Assembly (NCBI RefSeq): GCF_014137855.1
Contig: NZ_JACGWT010000003.1
Coordinates: 310,001-374,000 of the forward strand
From: Microlunatus kandeliicorticis
Lineage (GTDB): Bacteria > Actinomycetota > Actinomycetes > Propionibacteriales > Propionibacteriaceae
Reading direction: 5' to 3'
DNA length: 64,000 bases
A program made the position numbers and the translations under genes. Each line of letters begins with the position of its first letter. Position 1 is the first letter of the stretch. Below the pieces are notes generated by a model. The model was not told the DNA's origin. It searched no databases and worked only from the letters and a program-made list of their open reading frames with translations. Positions 27,495 to 36,027 of this stretch are shown here, piece after piece.

Positions 27495-29048
27495 ATGGAC
27501 GCATCCGTGGTCGTCGCCCTGCTCGCCGGGCTCGTCATCGGCCTGGCCGCCGGTGGCGTGGTCGGCGTGCTGCTCCACCGCGCCCGGCTCCAGGTGGGGG
27601 CGGCCCAGGAGCAGGGCGAGCTGGCCCGGGTGCGTTCCGAGCTGGCCCAGGCCCAGACGCTGACCGCGCAGGTGCGGGCCGAGGCCGAACGGGCCCGGGC
27701 CGACGTCGCCGAGGCGCGTGCGGAGACTGCGGACGCTCGGGCCCAGGCCGCCGACGGCGATGCGGCGGTGGCCGCCGTCCGCGCTCAGCTGGCCAAGGCT
27801 GGCGCCGAGCGCGACGCCGCGATCCGCCGGGCCGAGGAGATCGCCGCCGACCGGGAGGCGATGCTCAACCAGTTCAAGGTGCTCTCGGCCGAGACCATCG
27901 AGCGGCAGAACCGCCAGTTCGACGCCGCGGCCGAGGTCCGGTTCAAGGCGACCGAGCAGCTGATGGCGCCGGTCCGCCAGAGCCTGGACGCCTTCAACGA
28001 GCGACTGACCGGGGTGGAGAAGGAGCGGGTGGCGATGACCACCGATCTCCGGGCCCACGTCCGCGCGGTCCGCGACACCGGCGAGACGCTGCGTCGGGAG
28101 ACCGCCGCGCTGGTCACCGCGCTGCGCAAGCCGCAGATCCGCGGGTCGTGGGGCGAGACCCAGCTCAAGCGAGTGGCCGAGATGGCCGGGATGCTCGAAC
28201 GCTGCGACTTCGACCTGCAGGCCACCACCCGGACCGACGAGCGGACGCTGCGGCCCGACATGCGGGTCAATCTGGCCGAGGGCAAGCACATCTTCGTCGA
28301 CTCGAAGGTGCCGCTGAGCGCCTTCCTCGACGCCGCCGAGACCGAGGACGAGCAGGCCCGCGCCGCCCACCTCGAGCGGTTCGGCCGGAACGTCCGCACC
28401 CACGTCGACCAGCTCTCGGCCAAGCAGTACTGGAAGGCGGCCGAGACGCCCGAGTTCGTGGTGCTCTTCCTGCCCAACGAGACCTTCTTCGCCGCCGCGC
28501 TCGACCAGGTGCCCGACCTCTACGACTACGCCGCGGCCCGCGACGTGGTGCTGGCCACCCCGACCACGCTGATCGGGATGCTGCGGGCCATCGCCTACGG
28601 CTGGAAGCAGGCCGCGCTGGCCGAGAGCGCCGCGGAGGTGTTCAAGCTCGGACGCGAGCTGCACGAGCGGCTCGGCCGGATGGGCAACCGGTTCGACAAG
28701 CTCGGCCGGATGCTCCGCGGGACGGTCAACGCCTACAACGAGACCGTCGCGACCGTCGAGGGGACGGTGCTGGTCCAGGCGCGACGGTTCCGCGACCTCA
28801 AGGTGAGCGAGAAGGAGCTGGCCGAGCTGTCCACCGTCGACGACCCGGTCCGGCAGATCCAGGCCGCCGAGCTGGTCGAGGACGCCACCCGGGTCGAGCC
28901 GTTGGTCGGGCGCCGGCCGCGCCGGCGGCGTGAGACCAGCGACATCCCGGAGGCCGACGAACTGGTCCGCGGCGAACCCGATCTGCTCGAGCTGATCGAC
29001 GAGACCGCGCCCGCCGTCGACACCGACGGACGCCGCAGCGCGCGCTGA
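27495..29048 (+). CDS. rmuC: DNA recombination protein RmuC
   Basis: This 517-residue protein has a single N-terminal TM helix (VVALLAGLVIGLAAGGVVGVL broken at residue 20). A ~100-residue Ala/Glu/Arg coiled coil (27600-27880) follows, then the RmuC nuclease-like core: RGSWGETQLKRVAEMAGM, HIFVDSKVPLSAFLDA, EFVVLFLPNETFFAAAL and TPTTLIGMLRAIAYGW. RmuC limits DNA inversion at short repeats. CACGAT stands 7 nt before the ATG (leaderless). The C-terminal ~45 residues are charged and variable. It converges on ispH across a REP cluster. Confidence 0.93.
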   Translation: MDASVVVALLAGLVIGLAAGGVVGVLLHRARLQVGAAQEQGELARVRSELAQAQTLTAQVRAEAERARADVAEARAETADARAQAADGDAAVAAVRAQLAKAGAERDAAIRRAEEIAADREAMLNQFKVLSAETIERQNRQFDAAAEVRFKATEQLMAPVRQSLDAFNERLTGVEKERVAMTTDLRAHVRAVRDTGETLRRETAALVTALRKPQIRGSWGETQLKRVAEMAGMLERCDFDLQATTRTDERTLRPDMRVNLAEGKHIFVDSKVPLSAFLDAAETEDEQARAAHLERFGRNVRTHVDQLSAKQYWKAAETPEFVVLFLPNETFFAAALDQVPDLYDYAAARDVVLATPTTLIGMLRAIAYGWKQAALAESAAEVFKLGRELHERLGRMGNRFDKLGRMLRGTVNAYNETVATVEGTVLVQARRFRDLKVSEKELAELSTVDDPVRQIQAAELVEDATRVEPLVGRRPRRRRETSDIPEADELVRGEPDLLELIDETAPAVDTDGRRSAR

Positions 29049-29100
29049 ACGGCTTCACTGCGCGCCGAGTCAGGACAGCGCCGAACTGTGACGCGCGCTG

Positions 29101-29320
29101 TGCCCGAGACGTGCGCTGAGCCTGTTGTCGAAGCGCCCCAAGACGCTCTTCGACAGGCTCAGAGCGCCTCAAGGGGGCAAGCTCAGGGCACCGTGATCGG
29201 CGAGCGGCCCGAGAGGTGCGCTGAGCTTGTCGAAGCGCTTGCTTACCACCCTTCGACAGACTCAGGGCACCGCGATCAGCGAGCGGCCCGAGACGTGCGC
29301 TGAGCCTGTCGAAGCGCCGC
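29101..29320. repeat. REP-like palindromic element cluster 2 (convergent junction rmuC/ispH)
   Basis: The 319-bp gap between rmuC and ispH holds five palindromic units. They are GCGCT...AGCGC at 29113-29136 (with a 3-nt insertion in the core), GCTCT...AGAGC at 29145-29165, GCGCT...AGCGC at 29218-29237 and 29297-29317, and CCCT...AGGG at 29249-29267. The GCTCT/AGAGC pair is a third stem variant that keeps pairing. A ~38-bp block at 29189-29226 is repeated at 29268-29305, so part of the cluster arose by a 79-bp duplication. I see no gene. Confidence 0.85.
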
Positions 29321-29367
29321 TCAACGCCCCGTGCCCGAGGTTCAGAGCGCCGTGGCTCGAGACGTCC

Positions 29368-30384
29368 TCAGTCGTTGATGGCGCCCTTGCGGAGGTCGCG
29401 GCGCAGCTCGGGCGGCAGCGCGAAGGTCAGCGACTCCTCCGTCAGCCGCTCCTCGGTGGCCTGCGGGAACCCGTGGCTCCGCAGGTGGTCGAGGACGCCC
29501 TGCACCAGGTCGTCGGGGACCGACGCGCCGCTGGTCACGCCGACGGTGCTGACGCCGTCGAGCCAGGCGTCGTCGATCTCGCCGGCATTGTCCACGCGGT
29601 AGGCGGCCTTGGCCCCGGCCTCGAGCGCGACCTCGACCAGCCGGACCGAGTTCGACGAGTTCGCCGAGCCGACCACGATCACCAGGTCGGAGTGGCCGGC
29701 GATCTGCTTGATCGCCAACTGCCGGTTCTGGGTCGCGTAACAGATGTCGTCGCTCGGCGGGTCGATCAGCTGAGGGAACTTCTGTCGGAGCTTGCCGACC
29801 GTCTCCATGGTCTCGTCGACGCTCAGCGTGGTCTGGCTCAGCCAGGCCACCCGGCTCGGGTCCTTCACCTCGAGGCCGTCGACCTCGCCCGGGTTCTGCA
29901 CCAGGGTGATGTGCTCGGGCGCCTCCCCGGTGGTCCCCTCGACCTCCTCGTGACCACCGTGGCCGATCAGCACGATCTCGAGGCCCTCTCGGGCGAACCG
30001 GCGCGCCTCGTGGTGCACCTTGGTGACCAGCGGGCAGGTCGCGTCGATGGTCTTGAGCGTCCGCTCCTTGGCCTCGGCGTGCACGCTCGGTGCGACGCCG
30101 TGGGCCGAGAACACCACCGTGGCACCCGCGGGCACCTGATCGAGCTCGTCGACGAAGATCGCGCCGCGCTGCTCGAGGGTCTCCACCACGTGCCGGTTGT
30201 GGACGATCTGCTTGCGGACGTAGATCGGCGCCCCGTAGGTCTCCAGCGCCCGCTCGACCGTGACCACGGCGCGGTCCACGCCGGCGCAGTAGCCGCGCGG
30301 CGCAGCCACCAGCACCCGCTTCGCGGCGGTGGGGTCGGGAGCGGGCGCGGCACCCGGGTCCGGCGTCGTGGCGTCGGTCGTCAT
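29368..30384 (-). CDS. ispH: 4-hydroxy-3-methylbut-2-enyl diphosphate reductase
   Basis: This is the last enzyme of the MEP isoprenoid pathway, reducing HMBPP to IPP and DMAPP with a 4Fe-4S cluster. The cluster cysteines are visible in [22 protein letters not shown] and [11 protein letters not shown]. The family motifs [14 protein letters not shown] and [10 protein letters not shown] are present. The protein has 338 residues. The ATG at 30384 has TAGACT 7 nt upstream, so it is leaderless. It is divergent from xseA and feeds isoprenoids to the short-chain prenyl transferase and possibly to carotenoids. Confidence 0.96.
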   Translation of the reverse strand: MTTDATTPDPGAAPAPDPTAAKRVLVAAPRGYCAGVDRAVVTVERALETYGAPIYVRKQIVHNRHVVETLEQRGAIFVDELDQVPAGATVVFSAHGVAPSVHAEAKERTLKTIDATCPLVTKVHHEARRFAREGLEIVLIGHGGHEEVEGTTGEAPEHITLVQNPGEVDGLEVKDPSRVAWLSQTTLSVDETMETVGKLRQKFPQLIDPPSDDICYATQNRQLAIKQIAGHSDLVIVVGSANSSNSVRLVEVALEAGAKAAYRVDNAGEIDDAWLDGVSTVGVTSGASVPDDLVQGVLDHLRSHGFPQATEERLTEESLTFALPPELRRDLRKGAIND

Positions 30385-30499
30385 GGTCCCGAGTCTAGGA
30401 GGCCCGGCGAGCCAGACCCGCCGCGCGGACGACCCGCGCGAACGACCGGCGGTGGACGCACGCCCAGGGCTGTCGGCGCCCACCCCTACCCTCGTCGTC

Positions 30500-31714
30500 A
30501 TGCCGTTGGAGTCGTCGCCGGAGAGCCCGCAGCCGCTGCGGGTGGTGGCGCACAACGTCAAGCTCTGGATCGAGCGGCTCGGCTGGGTCTGGGTCGAGGG
30601 CCAGCTGATCGAGATCAACCGCCGCTCCGGCGCCCGGACGGTCTTCCTCACCCTGCGCGACAAGCTCGCCGAGGTCTCGGCCAGCGTCGCGGTCTCCCCC
30701 GCCACCCTCGACCTGGCCGGTCCGCTGACCGAGGGTGCCACCGTGGCGGTCCGGCTCAAGCCGTCCTACTACGCCCCGAGCGGACGGTTCTCCTTCTTCT
30801 GCGACGAGATCCGCCCGGTCGGCGAGGGCCGGCTGCTGGCCCGGCTCGAGCAGACCAAGCGGCTGCTCCAGGCCGAGGGCCTGTTCGACCGGGTGCGGAA
30901 GAAGCCGCTGCCGTTCCTGCCCCGGGCCGTCGGTCTGATCACCGGGGCGGCCAGCGCGGCTGAGCGGGACGTGATCGAGAACGCCCGACGCCGCTGGCCC
31001 GCGGTGACCATCGTCGCCCAGAACACCCTGGTGCAGGGCCCGCAGGCGGCCGAGGAGATCATCACCGCGCTCGGCCGACTGGACGCCGCCGCCGAGATCG
31101 ACGTCATCGTCATCGCCCGGGGCGGCGGGTCGCTCGAGGATCTGCTGCCGTTCTCCGACGAGGGACTGATCCGCGCCGTCGCCGCCTGCCGGACGCCGGT
31201 GGTCAGCGCGATCGGGCACGAGTCCGACACCCCGATCCTCGACCTGGTGGCCGACGTCCGCGCCTCGACGCCCACCGACGCGGCGCGACGGATCGTCCCC
31301 GACCTGACCGAGGAGCGGCGCCGGGTGGACGAGGCGTCCGGACGGCTCCGCCAGGCGATCGAACGCCGGCTGTCGCGCGCCGAGGACGACCTGCGCACCC
31401 TGCGCTCGCGGCCGGTGCTGTCGGCGCCGCTGGCCGGCATCGACCTGTGGCACGAGCAGGTCGACGCGCTCCGGCACCGCGCCAGCCGGGCGATCGACCA
31501 CCGGATCCGGCAGGAGTCCTCGACCGTCGAGCACACCATCGCCCGGGTCCGCGCGCTGTCGCCCAAGGCCACCCTCGAGCGCGGCTACGTGATCCTGACC
31601 GACGCGGCCGGCACCGGGATCTCCAGTGCCGAGCAGGTCGAGCTCGATGACCGGCTGACCGCCCACCTGGCCCGAGGACGGCTCGAGCTGACCGTCCGTT
31701 CCCGAGAGACGTGA
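30500..31714 (+). CDS. xseA: Exodeoxyribonuclease VII large subunit
   Basis: This is the 404-residue catalytic subunit of ExoVII, which degrades single-stranded DNA. An N-terminal OB-fold ([20 protein letters not shown]) precedes the nuclease domain with [54 protein letters not shown]-like residues ([15 protein letters not shown]) and [18 protein letters not shown] coiled-coil tail follows. The ATG at 30500 is preceded by TACCCT with a 7-nt gap (leaderless). xseB follows after 6 bp. Confidence 0.95.
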   Translation: MPLESSPESPQPLRVVAHNVKLWIERLGWVWVEGQLIEINRRSGARTVFLTLRDKLAEVSASVAVSPATLDLAGPLTEGATVAVRLKPSYYAPSGRFSFFCDEIRPVGEGRLLARLEQTKRLLQAEGLFDRVRKKPLPFLPRAVGLITGAASAAERDVIENARRRWPAVTIVAQNTLVQGPQAAEEIITALGRLDAAAEIDVIVIARGGGSLEDLLPFSDEGLIRAVAACRTPVVSAIGHESDTPILDLVADVRASTPTDAARRIVPDLTEERRRVDEASGRLRQAIERRLSRAEDDLRTLRSRPVLSAPLAGIDLWHEQVDALRHRASRAIDHRIRQESSTVEHTIARVRALSPKATLERGYVILTDAAGTGISSAEQVELDDRLTAHLARGRLELTVRSRET

Positions 31715-31720
31715 GGACCG

Positions 31721-31981
31721 ATGGCGACCAAGAAGACCGCGGACACCACCGCCGAGAACGACGACGCCGCTGGGGCCGACGACGAGCTCGCCGGACTGAG
31801 CTACGAGCAGGCGCGCGAGGAGCTGCTCCGGGTGGTCCAGCAGCTCGAGTCGGGCGGTGCGCCGCTGGCCGAGTCGCTCGCCCTCTGGGAGCGCGGCGAA
31901 AGACTGGCCACCCTGTGCCAGCAGTGGCTCGACGGTGCGCGGGCCAAGGTCGAGGCCGCGGGCGAGAAGCGCGGGAGCTGA
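31721..31981 (+). CDS. xseB: Exodeoxyribonuclease VII small subunit
   Basis: This 86-residue helical subunit binds XseA. The family core is SYEQAREELLRVVQQLESGG, then PLAESLALWERGERLATLCQ. A ~25-residue acidic lead precedes it. TGAGGACC lies just before the ATG, overlapping the xseA stop, so the subunits are coupled. A cluster of six REP-like units follows. Confidence 0.94.
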   Translation: MATKKTADTTAENDDAAGADDELAGLSYEQAREELLRVVQQLESGGAPLAESLALWERGERLATLCQQWLDGARAKVEAAGEKRGS

Positions 31982-31995
31982 GCCTGGTCCACCCG

Positions 31996-32182
31996 GCGCT
32001 TCGGCAGGCTCAGCGCACGCCCCCCAGCGCTTCGACAGGCTCAGCGCACGTTCTGCAGTGCCACTCAGCGCTTCGACAGGCTCAGCGGACGGTTCCACTT
32101 CGACACGCTCAGCGCACGTCCTGCGGCGCTTCGACGGGCTCAGCGCACGTCCCGCCCCACACTTCGACGGGCTCGGCGCACG
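31996..32182. repeat. REP-like element cluster 3, six direct copies (convergent junction xseB/glxA)
   Basis: Six near-identical 24-bp units related to GCGCTTCGACAGGCTCAG lie in the same orientation at 31996, 32027, 32068, 32095, 32126 and 32159. Spacers of 3-17 bp differ in sequence. A degenerate seventh follows at about 32190. Each unit can pair GCGCT with AGCGC. The 233-bp gap contains no gene. Confidence 0.9.
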
Positions 32183-32214
32183 TCACCGAACACTGCGACA
32201 GGGCCGAGCACCCG

Positions 32215-33186
32215 TCAGGCGGACCGGACGGCGAAACGGCGGCGGTAGTCGACCGGGGCGACCCCGACCTGACGACGGAAGTGGTCGCGGAGGACGACCG
32301 CGGAGTTGAACCCGACGGTGTCGGCCACCTGCTCGATCCCGAGGTCGGTCTCCTCGAGCAGCCGGCGGGCCTGGAGCACCCGCTGCTGGGTCAGCCACTT
32401 GTGCGGAGTCGTCCCGGTCTCGGCGGCGAACCGGCGGGCGAAGGTCCGCTCGCTCATCATCGCCCGGCGGGCGAGGCTGGCCGCGGTGTGCTCCTCGGCC
32501 AGGTGGTCGACCAGCCAGGTCAACAGGTCGGCCAGACTGTCCGCCCGGCACTCGGGCAGCGGCGTCGGGACGAACTGCGCCTGACCGCCGTCCCGCTGCG
32601 GCGGCACCACCATCCGCCGGGCGATCCGCACCGCGATCTCCGAGCCGAGCTCGCGCCGGACCAGGTGCAGCGCGGCGTCGATCCCGGCCGCGGTCCCCGC
32701 GCTGGTGACGATGTCGCCGTCGTCGACGAAGAGCACGTCGCCGTCCACCTCGACCTCGGGGAAACGCCGGCGCATCGCGTCGACGTACATCCAGTGCGTG
32801 GTGCACCGCCGGCCGTCGAGCAGGCCGGCCGCGCCGAGCACGAACGAGCCCGAGCACAGCGAGAGGATGGTCGCGCCCGCGGCATGGGCCGACCGCAGCG
32901 CGTCGAGCACCTCGCCCGGGTAGTCGTCGTCCGAGCGGATCGGCGTGGCGGCCACGATCACCAGGTCCGACCCCGCCACGCCGTCGAGACCGTGGCTGGC
33001 CTGGATGGCGAACGGCGCCAGCGACTTGGCCTGGAGCGGACGGCTCGGGTCGAGTGCGCAGACCCGGAAGTCGAGATCGGGGATGCCGTCCTCGGGGCGG
33101 GTGATCCCGAAGACCTCGACGGCGACGCTGAACTCGAAGACGGCGACCGGCTCGACCAGCACCACGCTCACGACTCGGAGACTCAC
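32215..33186 (-). CDS. GlxA-family transcriptional regulator (DJ-1/PfpI domain plus AraC HTH)
   Basis: This 323-residue regulator has an N-terminal DJ-1/PfpI-like sensor with the nucleophile-elbow-like LSLCSGSFVLGAAGLLDGR (Cys kept) and TSAGTAAGIDAALHL. Its C-terminal AraC DNA-binding domain carries SLARRAMMSERTFARRFAAE and GIEQVADTVGFNSAVVLRDH. Members often control amine or amide catabolism, but no such genes are adjacent. The GTG at 33186 has TAGGCT 6 nt upstream (leaderless). GTGGCAGGA repeats between it and the divergent small gene are candidate binding sites. Confidence 0.9.
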   Translation of the reverse strand: MSLRVVSVVLVEPVAVFEFSVAVEVFGITRPEDGIPDLDFRVCALDPSRPLQAKSLAPFAIQASHGLDGVAGSDLVIVAATPIRSDDDYPGEVLDALRSAHAAGATILSLCSGSFVLGAAGLLDGRRCTTHWMYVDAMRRRFPEVEVDGDVLFVDDGDIVTSAGTAAGIDAALHLVRRELGSEIAVRIARRMVVPPQRDGGQAQFVPTPLPECRADSLADLLTWLVDHLAEEHTAASLARRAMMSERTFARRFAAETGTTPHKWLTQQRVLQARRLLEETDLGIEQVADTVGFNSAVVLRDHFRRQVGVAPVDYRRRFAVRSA

Positions 33187-33198
33187 CCGTCCAGCCTA

Positions 33199-33246
33199 GT
33201 GGCAGGAAAGCTTCGCAACCAGTCATCCTTGCCACTGGTGGCAGGA
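33199..33246. promoter_or_regulatory. Candidate GlxA operator: two GTGGCAGGA copies, one in a palindrome
   Basis: GTGGCAGGA lies at 33199-33207 directly against the glxA -10 element. It recurs at 33238-33246, where it forms a near-palindrome with TCCTTGCCAC (33226-33235). The two direct copies are 39 bp apart. The second overlaps the expected -35 of the divergent small gene. AraC proteins bind direct repeats as well as inverted ones, so autoregulation is likely. Confidence 0.6.
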
Positions 33247-33271
33247 TCTCATTGGCCGAAGACTATCTGCC

Positions 33272-33448
33272 ATGACCGTTCTGATCGTGCTCGCGCTGGC
33301 CGGGATGCTCTGGCTGGCGCTGGAGCTGAGCGACCGCCGCTACCGCCACCACCCGCACGCCGACCTGGGAGCCGACGTCGACCGCCGCCGGATCGCCGAC
33401 GAGCTGCGCGCCGCCGAGCAGCGCGGGGAGCGGCTCAGGACGCTGTGA
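33272..33448 (+). CDS. 58-residue single-TM peptide, divergent from the GlxA regulator
   Basis: This small ORF starts at the ATG at 33272 and stops at 33448. It encodes one hydrophobic helix (VLIVLALAGMLWLALEL) followed by a strongly charged tail (SDRRYRHHPHADLGADVDRR and a helical RIADELRAAEQRGERLRTL). GACTAT lies 5 nt before the ATG, and the GTGGCAGGA palindrome sits at its -35, so it appears to be a real GlxA-controlled transcript. The last 14 bp overlap the convergent DUF4245 gene. No family is recognised. Confidence 0.6.
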   Translation: MTVLIVLALAGMLWLALELSDRRYRHHPHADLGADVDRRRIADELRAAEQRGERLRTL

Positions 33449-33989
33449 GCGTCCGGACGAACGCCTCGAGCTGGTCGTAGGGCACGTCACCGCTGACCAC
33501 CGTGGTGGCCTGCTTGGTGGTCAGCACCAACGAGCGGGTCTGCTGCCGGTCGTTGGTCACCAGCCGCTGCCAGGTGTTCGCGCCGATGACGCTCTGCCCG
33601 TCGGCCACCCCGTTGCGGCTGGCCGTGGCCACGAAGTCCGCGCCTCCCCCGGCCTGCTCGTCGATCCCGAGGTAGACGTCCTGCGCGTTGAGCGTGCCGA
33701 ACTGCCAGCGGTCGGCGGGCACCGGGTTGCCGGTCAGGTCCGGATTGCCCCGCTGCACCCAGGAGACCTGCGTGGGCCGCCAACCGTTCGGCAGCTCGGT
33801 CGGGGCCCAGATCGGGAAGTTCGCCTGCTCGCGGGCCTGGGCCAGCACCGGCTTCCAGTCGACCACCTGCACCGGCGGTCCCGGCACCCGTTGGGTGAAG
33901 AAGAGGGTGATGGCGACGATCGGGATCAGCAGCACGGCGAGCGAGATCACCATGTCCCGAGGGGTCGCCTGCCGGCCTGCGCGCGCCAC
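33435..33989 (-). CDS. DUF4245 domain protein, membrane-anchored
   Basis: This 184-residue protein has a short cytoplasmic lead, one TM helix (MVISLAVLLIPIVAITLFF) and an external domain typical of DUF4245 (FPIWAPTELPNGWRPTQVSW, then a TRSLVLTTKQATTVVSG end). Function is unknown. In mycobacteria a member lies between xseAB and the fumarase gene, as here, which supports the assignment. The GTG at 33989 is preceded by CAGGAT with a 6-nt gap. Confidence 0.88.
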   Translation of the reverse strand: MARAGRQATPRDMVISLAVLLIPIVAITLFFTQRVPGPPVQVVDWKPVLAQAREQANFPIWAPTELPNGWRPTQVSWVQRGNPDLTGNPVPADRWQFGTLNAQDVYLGIDEQAGGGADFVATASRNGVADGQSVIGANTWQRLVTNDRQQTRSLVLTTKQATTVVSGDVPYDQLEAFVRTLTAS

Positions 33990-34083
33990 CCGGCCATCCT
34001 GACACGGCGCTCCGAACCGGCCCGCCGCTCGACCCGTCCGCGAACGTGACGCCGGTGCGACCGCGCTGACCTACCGTGTGCGG

Positions 34084-35445
34084 GTGCAGACGCTGAGGAC
34101 GGCGCGGGGCCTGCTCGCCGACGTCGTCCGCCTGCTCCGGGCCCGGTGGGGGTTGCTGATCGGCTGGTACTGCCTGGGCTGGGCCGTCCACCAGGGCTGC
34201 CTGTTCCTGTCCGCGCTGCTCGGCGTCGACCACGCCGTACTGGCCAACCTCGTCTTCGTGGTGGGCGTGGTGGCCCGACTGCTCTCGCTGGTGCTGATGA
34301 TCCAGGCCCTCGAGCCGGCCCTCGGCTTCGCCGCGCTCCGCCCGGCACGCGAGCCGGTCGACGGCGCCGACCCCCCGACCGGGCTCCGGATCCCCGCCTC
34401 GGTGTTCGAACGTCACGGACCGTGGCAGACCGCGGCCCTGGCGATCGGCCCGTTCCTGGCCGTCTACGCGGTCTGGGGTTTCGTCGAGGACGAGGTGCGT
34501 GACCTGTTCGTGGCCAACTACACCGTGCTCGGGCTCGGTGACGTCACCCGCTGGTCGATAAGCCTGGATCCGGCCCGGTGGCGGTTCTACCTCGCGACGG
34601 CGGTCGCCGGCTGGCTGGTCCGGACCCTGGCCGAGCAGCTGCGGCGGCGGCGGCCGGGCCGACCGCTCGACGCCGTCGCGGTGCTCGCCGAGGGTGTCTG
34701 GACCTTCGGCGTGTTCGTGCTGGTGGTCATCGCGGCCAAGGCCGTCCGCGGCTGGCTGCAGACGAGGGTGGTGACCCTCGAACTGCTCACCGCCTGGCAG
34801 ACGCTGCTCGACCTCGTGCCCGACTGGCGGCTGCCGTTCGGCCCCACGCTCAGCCAGCTCCTCGACACCCTGGTCCGGGTCGCCCCGGGCGCGGTGGGCA
34901 CGGTGCTGCTGCTCCCGCTGATGTGGCTCGCGCTCACCGCGACCGTCTTCGGCTGGCGCGACATCCGCGCCGACGAGGTCGTGGCCGGCACCCGGCTCGA
35001 GGCCCGGGTCCGCCGGTTGACGGCGGCCGGGTCGGCGCCGCGGGACCCGTTGGCCTGGGTCGCCCGCACCGCGACCTCCGACCTGCGGACCAAGTACCTG
35101 CCGGTCGCCCAGGCGTTCCGGCTGGTGCTGGCCGCCGGACCCCGGCTGGTCGGCGTCTACCTGGTGCTCGCCACCCTGCTCGCCTCGGTCGCGAACCTGT
35201 TGGCCATCGGGCTCACGGTCCTGGTGGGCCCGACCGACCAGGCGGTCGGGCTGCTGCTCGACCCGCTCGAGCAGCTGCTGGTCAGCCTGCCGGTCACCGT
35301 GGTCTCGGTGACGCTGTACGGCGCCGGCTTCGACCGGGCGGTGGTGGTGGCCACCCGCGGACCCGGCGAGGACGGCGACCCCACGACCACACCGGCGCCG
35401 GCGCCGGCGGCGCCCGGACCGGCACCGGCCGTCAGCCACCCCTGA
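34084..35445 (+). CDS. Polytopic membrane protein of unknown function
   Basis: This 453-residue protein has about 8-9 predicted hydrophobic segments (for example LLIGWYCLGWAVHQGCLFL, GVWTFGVFVLVVIAA, TVLLLPLMWLALTATVF, LVGVYLVLATLLASVANLL). It has short charged loops and a Pro/Ala-rich C-terminus. I do not recognise the family. The start was set at the GTG at 34084 because TACCGT lies exactly 6 nt upstream; a GTG at 34078 overlaps that hexamer. It converges with three telescoped single-TM proteins, with which it may be functionally linked. Confidence 0.72.
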   Translation: MQTLRTARGLLADVVRLLRARWGLLIGWYCLGWAVHQGCLFLSALLGVDHAVLANLVFVVGVVARLLSLVLMIQALEPALGFAALRPAREPVDGADPPTGLRIPASVFERHGPWQTAALAIGPFLAVYAVWGFVEDEVRDLFVANYTVLGLGDVTRWSISLDPARWRFYLATAVAGWLVRTLAEQLRRRRPGRPLDAVAVLAEGVWTFGVFVLVVIAAKAVRGWLQTRVVTLELLTAWQTLLDLVPDWRLPFGPTLSQLLDTLVRVAPGAVGTVLLLPLMWLALTATVFGWRDIRADEVVAGTRLEARVRRLTAAGSAPRDPLAWVARTATSDLRTKYLPVAQAFRLVLAAGPRLVGVYLVLATLLASVANLLAIGLTVLVGPTDQAVGLLLDPLEQLLVSLPVTVVSVTLYGAGFDRAVVVATRGPGEDGDPTTTPAPAPAAPGPAPAVSHP

Positions 35446-35472
35446 GCGCCCCACGACCCGATCGGTGCCGGC

Positions 35473-36027
35473 TCAGCGGTGGAGCTCGACCCCGTGGTCA
35501 CCGCCGTCGACCTCGATCCGCAGCACGGCCCGGTCGGCCTTACCGGCGGGGACCAGGAAGGCCACGCCGATCCGGGCCGGCTGGTCGTAGGCGAGGGGCG
35601 CGTCGTCGGTGGCGCTGCAGGTGAGCCGTCGGGGCCGGGCGATGCGGTAGGTGACGGTGTCGTCGGTCTGCCAGACGTCATCGCCGGCTCGGAGGCTGAC
35701 GTCGCAGAACTGCTCGTCGAGCGGTGACCGGCGGTCGTGGACCGTCCGGGTGAAGGTGACGAACACGATCTCGGTCCCGGCGGGGGCGCGGACCGGATCG
35801 TCTCCGGCCTCGTCCGGCGCGAACCGCGTGCCGACCGCGAACCGGTCGAGCCGGTAGTCGACGCCCGCCACCGTGACCGTGCGTCCCGGGCCCGCGGTGG
35901 CGTCGGGCCCGAGCGGCTCGAGGGCCAGGTAGGCGTGAGCCCCGGTGGCCAGCGCGACGAGCAGGGCGATCGCACCGGCGACGGCGGCGAACCGCGGCGC
36001 CCGGCCCGGCCCGGGACGCGTACTCAT
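35473..36027 (-). CDS. Membrane-anchored extracytoplasmic protein (third of three telescoped genes)
   Basis: This 184-residue protein has an N-terminal TM/signal anchor (AAVAGAIALLVALATGAHAYL, broken by polar ends) and a beta-rich outer domain with DYRLDRFAVGTRF and PAGTEIVFVTFTRTV. Two cysteines (in QFCDVS and RLTCSA) could pair. The pattern recalls DUF4352-like immunoglobulin-fold domains. The ATG overlaps the preceding gene by 4 bp (ATGA). Function is unknown. Confidence 0.7.
   Translation of the reverse strand: MSTRPGPGRAPRFAAVAGAIALLVALATGAHAYLALEPLGPDATAGPGRTVTVAGVDYRLDRFAVGTRFAPDEAGDDPVRAPAGTEIVFVTFTRTVHDRRSPLDEQFCDVSLRAGDDVWQTDDTVTYRIARPRRLTCSATDDAPLAYDQPARIGVAFLVPAGKADRAVLRIEVDGGDHGVELHR

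Noticed and set aside
29049-29367. Possible small gene in the rmuC-ispH gap
   Set aside because: Open frames there are made of REP units and have no start signals or similarity.
31996-32182. Possible CRISPR array (six regularly repeated units)
   Set aside because: Spacers are only 3-17 bp, the units are imperfect, the same unit occurs singly elsewhere and no cas gene is present.
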